Below are positions 1 through 4,815 of a DNA stretch of 5,582 nt, one piece after another; positions within the stretch are counted from its first letter, which is position 1; every line of letters begins with the position of its first letter. The position numbers were made by a program, and so were the translations under genes. The DNA lies in assembly GCA_023443705.1 (NCBI GenBank), contig JAEZTD010000136.1, forward strand, positions 1 through 5,582, read 5' to 3'. This DNA comes from Bacillota bacterium (GTDB taxonomy: Bacteria > Bacillota > Clostridia > Christensenellales > Aristaeellaceae). Under the pieces are notes generated by a model. That model had not been told where the DNA came from and searched no databases. It worked only from the letters and a program-made list of their open reading frames with translations.

Positions 1-190
1 AGTCGAACAGCACCTCGCCGTCGACTGTGATGCTCCCTGCGTCCGGCGTGACGATGCCTGCAATGGCCTTGAGCGCCATGCTCTTGCCGGAGCCGGACGC
101 GCCCAAGAGCGCGCAGGATTCGTTGCCCGCGTCAAGGGCAAGATCCAGCCGGAAGTCCCCCAGCGCCTTTTGGATGCGAACGGACAGCAT
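1..190 (-). CDS. modC: Molybdate ABC transporter ATP-binding protein ModC, N-terminal part (runs off window)
   Basis: Cytoplasmic ATPase subunit that would power ModB. Only the first 63 residues are visible; the gene continues beyond base 1. It starts at ATG 188-190, preceded by a strong Shine-Dalgarno (AAGGAGGG, complement of 196-203) seven or so bases upstream. The Walker A motif GASGSGKS is at residues 30-37, followed by ALKAIAGIVTPDAGSI, the usual ModC-type continuation with a D-G-x-x-x-F/D turn. The Walker A ends in Ser-Met where many ABC ATPases have Ser-Thr; I recall the same in other clostridial ModC proteins. The start lies 20 bp after the modB stop, so the two are co-transcribed. 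Signature motif, Walker B and any C-terminal TOBE domain are outside the window. The ABC ATPase call is firm; the molybdate assignment comes from its ModB neighbour. Confidence 0.9.
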   Translation of the reverse strand, partial: MLSVRIQKALGDFRLDLALDAGNESCALLGASGSGKSMALKAIAGIVTPDAGSITVDGEVLFD

Positions 191-210
191 GCACGCCCTC
201 CTTGAGTTTT

Positions 211-879
211 TCAGGTTCCCTTTCGCTTTTCCAGCAGGTTGACCGCCAGCATGACGACAAGCGAAATGGCCAGGTTGACGCCAACCCAGAAGAAGGCCTC
301 GGCATCCTGGCCGATCTGCCAGAAGTAGGCCACCGACGTGGAAATCGTCGCGGTGCGCCCCGCGATGTAGCCGGATACCATGCTGGTCGCGCCGTATTCG
401 CCCAGCCCTCTCGCAAAGGAGAGCACCGCGCCTGCCGCGATTGCGTCTCGGCAGCCCGGCAGCAGTACCCGCCAGAAGATGAACGTGTCGCTGAGCCCCA
501 GCGTCTGCCCGGCGTAGATCAGATCCCGATCGAAGGCGTCGAAGGCCGCACGCACGGTGCGGTACATCAGCGGAAAGGTGACGACGCTCACCGCGATCAC
601 CGACGCCTGCCAGCGCATGGTGATGGTCAGGTCAAACCAGCGCTTCATCAGCGCGCCCACGGGCCCTTTGGGCCCTGCCGTAATCAGGATAAAAAAGCCG
701 ATGACGGTGGGGGGCAGCACCAGCGGAAGCGTGAGTATCGTGTCCAGCACACCCTTGACCGCCCGCGGCGCGCGGGCGATGCGGTGGGCCGCCCAGATGC
801 CGCCGAAGAACGTAAGGATCGTCGAAATCGCCGATATGCGCAGCGAGTTCCAGAGCGGGAACCAGTTCAGGCGGATCAC
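211..879 (-). CDS. modB: Molybdate ABC transporter permease ModB
   Basis: Integral membrane subunit of a molybdate/tungstate importer. From the start chosen here it is 222 residues, the usual ModB length, and begins with the family-typical NWFPLWNSL. Hydrophobic segments lie at about residues 12-33, 45-68, 92-106, 146-163 and 196-215. The cytoplasmic EAA-type loop (about 121-150, YAGQTLGLS...FWRVLLPGCRDAIAAG) is followed by SFARGLGEYGATSMVSG and GRTATIST, all characteristic of ModB. The frame stays open upstream to a GTG at 1021-1023, but that codon sits on the predicted transcription start and the extra 48 residues do not look like ModB, so I trimmed it. The GTG at 877-879 is a compromise: AAAGGA (881-886) is almost touching it, and a CTG at 868-870 would have better spacing. 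Function is well supported; the exact start is not. Confidence 0.9.
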   Translation of the reverse strand: MIRLNWFPLWNSLRISAISTILTFFGGIWAAHRIARAPRAVKGVLDTILTLPLVLPPTVIGFFILITAGPKGPVGALMKRWFDLTITMRWQASVIAVSVVTFPLMYRTVRAAFDAFDRDLIYAGQTLGLSDTFIFWRVLLPGCRDAIAAGAVLSFARGLGEYGATSMVSGYIAGRTATISTSVAYFWQIGQDAEAFFWVGVNLAISLVVMLAVNLLEKRKGT

Positions 880-1022
880 ATCCTTTGCGCGGAGATTTGC
901 GCCGCGCACCCGGAGCGCGGGGGAGAAGGCCTGTCGGCGGCCCGGCGGCGCTTTGGCAGGAGAGACAGAATAAACCGGGACCAAACGGGACGGATCTCGT
1001 CCGATCAATATGGTTTGACACA
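880..1022 (-). promoter_or_regulatory. Predicted 5' leader of the modBC transcript
   Basis: About 143 bases separate the predicted transcription start (near 1022) from the likely modB start. The leader can form a hairpin GGACG-gatct-CGTCC (988-1002) close to the 5' end and a larger, weaker pairing of CTGTC (931-935) with GACAG (964-968) enclosing GC-rich sequence. The leader also stays open in the modB frame, so a non-canonical longer protein cannot be excluded. I cannot match it to a known riboswitch by eye; a molybdenum-cofactor-type element is an obvious candidate to test given the gene it precedes. Confidence 0.4.
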
Positions 1023-1028
1023 CCGTTT

Positions 1029-1057
1029 ATTGTATAAGCCACCGTCGCGGCTGTCAA
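1029..1057 (-). promoter_or_regulatory. Sigma-A-type promoter of the modBC operon
   Basis: Read on the minus strand there is a perfect -35 TTGACA (complement of 1052-1057), a 17-base spacer, and a -10 TACAAT (complement of 1029-1034, within TATACAAT). Transcription would start near 1022 and run left into modB and modC. This position argues against the in-frame GTG at 1021-1023 as the modB start. Confidence 0.8.
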
Positions 1058-1086
1058 GCGCGCGGCAAGAAATCGCCAGAGACGCT

Positions 1087-1103
1087 CACGACAGACCGTC
1101 GTG
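1087..1103. promoter_or_regulatory. Inverted repeat, candidate operator (CACGAC-N5-GTCGTG)
   Basis: A perfect 6-base inverted repeat with a 5-base spacer lies between the divergent mod and regulator promoters, 30 bases upstream of the mod -35 box. Its position suits binding by a dimeric regulator, most simply the one encoded next door. The repeat is visible in the sequence; binding is inferred. Confidence 0.4.
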
Positions 1104-1117
1104 CGATGATTGTGGTT

Positions 1118-1132
1118 GACTGCGCCGCAGTC
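1118..1132. promoter_or_regulatory. Inverted repeat, candidate operator (GACTGCG-N1-CGCAGTC)
   Basis: A perfect 7-1-7 inverted repeat lies near the middle of the divergent promoter region, about 40 bases upstream of the regulator's -35 box. It is the most symmetrical short palindrome between the two promoters. It is unlike the TATA-rich ModE box of Escherichia coli as I remember it, which fits the absence of a ModE-type regulator here. Confidence 0.45.
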
Positions 1133-1172
1133 CATTTTAGCGCAGCCGCGGGCGGGTATACTGAAAATCCGC

Positions 1173-1201
1173 TTTACAGTGCGGCATCGACGGGATACAA
1201 T
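1173..1201 (+). promoter_or_regulatory. Sigma-A-type promoter of the regulator-mop operon
   Basis: TTTACA (1173-1178), a 17-base spacer and TACAAT (1196-1201) form a good promoter on the plus strand, with the same -10 hexamer as the divergent mod promoter. Transcription would start near 1208, directly before the AAAAGGGGG ribosome binding site (1209-1217), giving a very short leader. A second possible -10, TATACT (1157-1162), has no convincing -35. Confidence 0.65.
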
Positions 1202-1225
1202 GGGGAAGAAAAGGGGGCGATCGGC

Positions 1226-2131
1226 GTGGAAGATATGTTGACGGTTCAGGAGACGGCCGAGCTGCTCCGGATCAACAAAAATACCGTCTATGAAATGATC
1301 AAGCGGGGCGAACTTGCGCATTACAAAATCGGCAAGCAGATCCGTCTGCGGCGCGGCGACATCGAGTCAAGGCTCGCGCCCGCCGCGGTTCCGGCCTCCC
1401 CGCCGCCGGAACCCGCCCGCAGCGCGCCCGGCCCGATGATCCTGTGCGGACAGGACCCGTCCCTCGATTTGATTGCCGCCCACTTGAATGGCCTTCATGG
1501 GATGCCGCAAATGCTCAGATCGCACCAGGGCAGCTACAACGCGCTGGTGGAGCTGTACTCGGGGCGCGCCAGCATCGCCACCGCCCACCTGTGGGATGAA
1601 AAGGCCGGCGCGTACAACCTGACCTACATCGATAAACTGCTGCCGGGCACGAGTGCGGTGGTGATCCGCCTCTTCGGGCGCACGGTGGGCTTTCTGACCG
1701 CAAAGGGCAACCCCAAGGGCATCGGGGCATGGGCGGATCTCGCGCGGCCGGAAGTGAAAATGGTCAACCGGGAAAAGGGCAGCGGCATCCGGGTGCTGGT
1801 GGACGAGAAACTCAGAAAGTTCGGCATACCGTCGAACCGGGTGACGGGCTATGAGACGGAGCGCGGCAACCACGCCGCCGTGGCCATCGCGGTGGCGGCG
1901 GGCGGCGCGGATGTGGGCGTGGGCATTCAGGCAGCAGCCCGGCAGGTTGCAGGCGTGGACTTTATCCCGCTGCAGCAGGAGTGGTACGACATGGTGATCC
2001 TCGCCGCGCACAAGGACGACGCGCCTTACCGGGCGGTGATCGACTACGTGTGCTCGGAAGCGTTCATAATAGAATTGAATCGGCTCGGCGAGTACGACTT
2101 TTCGCAGACCGGGCGCATGTTTCGGCTTTAG
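1226..2131 (+). CDS. Molybdate-responsive regulator: excisionase-type HTH fused to a ModA-like binding domain
   Basis: Predicted one-component transcription factor of 301 residues. Residues about 4-50 (LTVQETAELLRINKNTVYEMIKRGEL, then IGKQIRLRRGDIESRL) form the HTH_17/excisionase-type winged helix. Residues 51-70 are a Pro/Ala-rich linker. Residues 71-301 match the PBP-like domain of PF12727/COG1910, a cytoplasmic relative of the periplasmic molybdate-binding protein, with MILCGQDPSLDLIAAHL, GSYNALVELYSG, AHLWD, NREKGSGIR and ADVGVGIQAAA. There is no signal peptide, as expected for a sensor inside the cell. GTG 1226-1228 was chosen because AAGGGGG lies 8 bases upstream; ATG 1235-1237 is an alternative. 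Divergent from modBC and followed 21 bases later by mop, it is probably the local molybdate or tungstate sensor. Architecture is confident; ligand and sign of regulation are inferred. Confidence 0.88.
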   Translation: MEDMLTVQETAELLRINKNTVYEMIKRGELAHYKIGKQIRLRRGDIESRLAPAAVPASPPPEPARSAPGPMILCGQDPSLDLIAAHLNGLHGMPQMLRSHQGSYNALVELYSGRASIATAHLWDEKAGAYNLTYIDKLLPGTSAVVIRLFGRTVGFLTAKGNPKGIGAWADLARPEVKMVNREKGSGIRVLVDEKLRKFGIPSNRVTGYETERGNHAAVAIAVAAGGADVGVGIQAAARQVAGVDFIPLQQEWYDMVILAAHKDDAPYRAVIDYVCSEAFIIELNRLGEYDFSQTGRMFRL

Positions 2132-2152
2132 CGGAACGGAGAGAGATGCATC

Positions 2153-2365
2153 ATGAAGATCGGCGCGAGGAACCAGCTCAAGGGCACGGTGGTAGGGATC
2201 GACCGGGGCGCGGTCAACGCGATTGTCACGCTGGACATCGGCGGCGGCAACCTGGTATCGGCCACGATTTCGATCAAGTCGGCGGATGAACTCAAACTGG
2301 AGGCGGGGAAGACCGCCTACGCGATCATCAAGGCCACCAGCGTCATGATTGGCGTGGACGAGTGA
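2153..2365 (+). CDS. mop: Molbindin (Mop), single-domain molybdate-binding protein
   Basis: A 70-residue cytoplasmic protein consisting of one Mop/TOBE domain, the normal size of clostridial molbindins. Typical features are ARNQLKGTVVGIDRGAVNAIVTLDI near the N-terminus, then GNLVSATISIKSADELKLEAGKTAYAIIKATSVMIGV. In this family six such domains assemble into a ring that holds molybdate or tungstate at subunit interfaces, serving as intracellular storage or buffering. GGAGAGA (2138-2144) lies 8 bases before ATG 2153. An earlier ATG at 2146 is out of frame. The gene follows the regulator by 21 bases in the same direction, so they are very probably co-transcribed. The family assignment is strong. 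Confidence 0.93.
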   Translation: MKIGARNQLKGTVVGIDRGAVNAIVTLDIGGGNLVSATISIKSADELKLEAGKTAYAIIKATSVMIGVDE

Positions 2366-2477
2366 ATCCTGATGAAAGTCCAGAATATGAGGGCAGTCAA
2401 AAACCGAGGGGTTCAGGATGCGTGTGCCCCTAAGTGTGGAAAGAAGGGGCTCAAGGCAAATCACACTCAACCCCTCG
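2366..2477 (+). other. Nested and crossing inverted repeats, possible structured RNA or element boundary
   Basis: Beginning directly after the mop stop codon, four complementary pairs are visible: ATCCTGA (2366-2372) with TCAGGAT (2413-2419); CGAGGGGTT (2405-2413) with AACCCCTCG (2469-2477); GCCCCT (2426-2431) with AGGGGC (2445-2450); and AGTGTG (2433-2438), in the loop of the third pair, with CACACT (2462-2467). The last three give a closed stem, an inner hairpin and a loop pairing, i.e. a pseudoknot. No T-run follows, so this is not an ordinary intrinsic terminator. It lies between convergent genes and could be a terminator relic, an RNA, or a mobile-element end. I do not recognise it. Confidence 0.35.
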
Positions 2478-2518
2478 CGCCGTTGGACGGACGATAGTTT
2501 TACTAATCTGGCAAAAGA

Positions 2519-2917
2519 CTACGTTGCAAACAAACCAAGCGATTCTATTGCATCGACAAGTTCTTGGCGCAGCCGAACCGTATATTCCCCTTTTTCCTTT
2601 TTTAGTTCAATCCACGCTATACCCCAATATGTTTCGTTGCCCTCATCGCCTATCAGCTTGAACTTATTTAGGTGTCTAGCGGTAATCTGTCCGAGCCTAC
2701 GATTCTGCACACTGAAAAAGCGAAAATCTCGGCCATATTGTTTTCCTAATGATTTACAGGAAGCTGTGTGGGAAGGGGCAAGGTACCATTTCTCAAGCGC
2801 TTCCAGCATGTTTTTATCATTTTTAACATTGGGTAGTGTAAGGATTTCTTTCCAATCATCAATAGAGATTTCCACATCATAGTTGTATGTGTGAGGATTA
2901 CGGTACACATTAAGCAT
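2519..2917 (-). CDS. Small AT-rich gene, restriction-associated N-terminal-like domain (possible remnant)
   Basis: Encodes 132 residues with no signal peptide or membrane segment. ATG 2915-2917 is preceded by AGAGGG (complement of 2925-2930) with 7-base spacing, so translation looks real. The layout resembles, from memory, a domain found at the N-terminus of some McrB-like or HNH restriction proteins: ISIDDWKEIL near residue 17, a helical THxELA-like stretch (ASCKSLGKQYG), a GxI-type segment (LGQITARHL), then YWGIAWIEL and YTVRLRQELVDAIESL at the C-terminus, like the 'yW..pF...WkLRpELveAL' ending. In those proteins an ATPase or nuclease follows; here the frame stops at TAG 2519-2521. Its composition (lines counted at 35-40% GC) differs sharply from both flanks, suggesting acquisition by transfer. 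It is either a standalone small protein or the stub of a decayed defence gene. Confidence 0.6.
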   Translation of the reverse strand: MLNVYRNPHTYNYDVEISIDDWKEILTLPNVKNDKNMLEALEKWYLAPSHTASCKSLGKQYGRDFRFFSVQNRRLGQITARHLNKFKLIGDEGNETYWGIAWIELKKEKGEYTVRLRQELVDAIESLGLFAT

Positions 2918-3036
2918 AGTTCATCCCTCTTATTCTAAGAAAGGTTCAGCCGGATTGGGTTGGCCAAATGCAATCGTTCAGTTTGATGGCTATATCAGTC
3001 TTCTAGCCAAGCAACATTGCGACGCGCGCCTCTGGC
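2918..3036. other. AT-richer spacer, right edge of the low-GC island
   Basis: It holds the ribosome binding site of the small minus-strand gene (2925-2930). I found no convincing promoter for that gene, no T-tailed hairpin ending the glycosidase operon, and no repeat matching the left side of the island. Composition returns to GC-rich at about 3020. Confidence 0.4.
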
Positions 3037-4791
3037 TCAGCGAAAGCCGGCGTCTCCCTCAAAGCGCGGCCTTTTGGACATCTTTACCTTACCGGGGACG
3101 ACCTTGCCGCCCGCGTACAGCGGCAGGTAGCTGCCGCCGGGCGTAATGCCGGAGACGTTGTCGCCCAGCCAGCGCACCTGATAGAAGTCGTCGATGGCGC
3201 GCTCGCGGGTTTCGTACTCGGCCACCGGGAACTCAAACGTCACCACGTCGCCCGCCGAGACGCGGCCCAGCTTCAAAAACACGCCGTCTACCACGGAGAG
3301 GGTGCGTCCGGTCTCAACCCGCCCGGCGCCGCCCGAAGCATACGTGACGCGGATCGCGCCGTAGGGCGCCCAATCCGGCGTGCGGCAGACGAGATCGGGG
3401 ATGTCTTTGCGGATGCGCAGCACGACCCTGCCCTCGTGGGGCAGGTGGCTTTCCACGTCCAGCCATTTCGAATCTCGGTTCAAAAGCAGGTTGACCGACA
3501 CGCGGCCCCGCCTTTCCGTCACGATGCTGCGCCAGCCGTAGTACAGCCCCCGCGCACCGGAGGCCACGCAGCAGGTCTGCACGTCCATGATGTGGCCGCG
3601 CCCCTTGACGCCGGAGTAGACGAAATCGTTGGGCGCGGCGTAGCCCGCGAATGCGCCGCGCAGCCGGTCGCCCACCCGGTAGAAGGTCTTGTGGCGGGGG
3701 ATGTCCTGCGCCTTGGTGTCCAGCTGGCATATCCAGGAGGTGTCGGTGAGTTGGGACTCCACCAGATGGTTGCGCAGGAACTTCTCGGCCACCTGCCAGT
3801 ATTCGGTGTAGCCCGCCTCCGCCAGCGCGATCGCGCAGCCGATGGCGTCCACCAGCGTGCAGGTTTCGTGCTCGTAGCCCTGGTCGTGCATGTCGCCGGG
3901 CGTCCAGCCGAAGGCGGTGCACCAGTTGTCCAGCGCCCATTTCAGCCGCTTCTCGACCCAGGCCGTGAGCTTGGCGTTTTCTGTGAAGAGTGCGAACTTC
4001 GAGATGGAGTGCAGCGTGCCCATGCGGGTGTGGAAGTGGCCGTTCCGGTACTCCAGCGCGCCGTTCCAGCTGCCGTCGGGCAGGAAAGCGCCGCTTCGCA
4101 GCACGATACCGGCGACAAAGTTTTCGCACAGCTCCAGCGCGTCGGGGTTTCCCGTCATCTGGTGCCAGGTTAAAAGCGGGTTCACTTGCCGCCCCCACAT
4201 GGCGCAGGGGTCGTAGGCCAGCCGCGTGTTCACCGCGTCCAGCGAAGGCCAGCCGCCCTCGAAGTATTCGCTGGCGGGGTAGTACCAGCTCTCCCGCTCC
4301 TTGCGGGCGATGCGTTTGAGCGCCGCCACGTGGCGGTCCGCGTAGCCCTTTACGCGCTCGTCTCCGGTGGCCTGGTACCAGGTGGCGAGGCCAAGGATCA
4401 CCGCGCGCTGGTCGATCATCGGCGCGCCGGGGCGAAATGGCGCGCCGAGGCGCTTCATTTCCTCATCGGTGAAGGTGTTGCGGCGGTAGCAAAGCCCGTC
4501 GTCCTTGATGAAGCCCAGAAGGTTCTGGCGGTAGCGCGCCTCTACGTCCCGGCCCTCGTCGGTGCCGGTCATCGCGCGCACCAGCTGTATGGAATCGACG
4601 AGCCGCCCGTGACTCGAGCCAAAGTCCCAATTGCCGTGGCTCATCCACGCGGGGTGCTCCGCGTCCGACTGCAGGAACCCGCTGAAGAAGGGAATGCCTT
4701 CGTAATCCTCGTCGGCCACGTTCAGCATCGCGTTCAGCGCGATCAGCGCGCGATCGGCGAGGTTCAGGGTATCGGGAATCTGACGGTTCAT
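3037..4791 (-). CDS. GH127/DUF1680-like glycoside hydrolase
   Basis: A 584-residue, apparently cytoplasmic protein (no signal peptide) with an (alpha/alpha)6-barrel type helical body and a beta-rich C-terminal third (about 425-560). Two motifs suggest the GH127/DUF1680 beta-L-arabinofuranosidase-like clan: HETC (Glu309, Cys311) and TCC (Cys407, Cys408). In the characterised Bifidobacterium enzyme, as I recall, a Glu, an ExC cysteine and a CxCC triplet bind zinc, and one of the paired cysteines is the nucleophile. Here the first cysteine of the triplet is Gln405. ATG 4789-4791 has AAAGGAG (complement of 4797-4803) 5 bases upstream. It lies 24 bp after the GH63-like gene and is probably in the same operon. 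Overall similarity to classical members is weak, so substrate and even linkage are open; a related 'six-hairpin' hydrolase family is the alternative. Confidence 0.7.
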   Translation of the reverse strand: MNRQIPDTLNLADRALIALNAMLNVADEDYEGIPFFSGFLQSDAEHPAWMSHGNWDFGSSHGRLVDSIQLVRAMTGTDEGRDVEARYRQNLLGFIKDDGLCYRRNTFTDEEMKRLGAPFRPGAPMIDQRAVILGLATWYQATGDERVKGYADRHVAALKRIARKERESWYYPASEYFEGGWPSLDAVNTRLAYDPCAMWGRQVNPLLTWHQMTGNPDALELCENFVAGIVLRSGAFLPDGSWNGALEYRNGHFHTRMGTLHSISKFALFTENAKLTAWVEKRLKWALDNWCTAFGWTPGDMHDQGYEHETCTLVDAIGCAIALAEAGYTEYWQVAEKFLRNHLVESQLTDTSWICQLDTKAQDIPRHKTFYRVGDRLRGAFAGYAAPNDFVYSGVKGRGHIMDVQTCCVASGARGLYYGWRSIVTERRGRVSVNLLLNRDSKWLDVESHLPHEGRVVLRIRKDIPDLVCRTPDWAPYGAIRVTYASGGAGRVETGRTLSVVDGVFLKLGRVSAGDVVTFEFPVAEYETRERAIDDFYQVRWLGDNVSGITPGGSYLPLYAGGKVVPGKVKMSKRPRFEGDAGFR

Positions 4792-4815
4792 GGGATCTCC
4801 TTTCCCCTTAAGAGG

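Noticed and set aside
661..675. GGGCCC-ttt-GGGCCC repeat inside modB
   Set aside because: Explained by a Gly-Pro-Lys-Gly-Pro loop in coding sequence.
760..778. Perfect inverted repeat CGCCCGCG-gcg-CGCGGGCG inside modB
   Set aside because: It encodes part of a cytoplasmic Arg/Ala loop in very GC-rich sequence, where such repeats arise easily; no regulatory position.
1015..1020. Plus-strand TTGACA as a -35 box
   Set aside because: No acceptable -10 sequence 16-18 bases downstream on the plus strand; the true promoter there reads the other way.
202..1119. Long plus-strand open frame opposite modB
   Set aside because: Arg/His/Gly-rich, low-complexity translation typical of the antisense of a GC-rich gene; modB on the other strand has clear family motifs.
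1367..2470. Long minus-strand open frame opposite the regulator and mop
   Set aside because: His/Arg-rich shadow translation with no recognisable domain; both plus-strand genes are convincing. It is only by chance in frame with the small gene ending at 2519.
2369..2496. Hammerhead-ribozyme-like CTGATGA (2369-2375) with a GTCC/GGAC pairing
   Set aside because: The required GAAA box is absent (GATA at 2493-2496) and stems I and III are not evident; probably chance.
2955..3146. Small plus-strand open frame across the right edge of the island
   Set aside because: No ribosome binding site or recognisable protein, and it overlaps the well-supported end of the GH127-like gene.
3314..4198. Open frames overlapping the GH127-like gene, including 3436-4173 and 4186-4857 on the plus strand
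   Set aside because: Arg/Ala/Gly/Val-rich alternative-frame readings in GC-rich DNA, without start signals or motifs.
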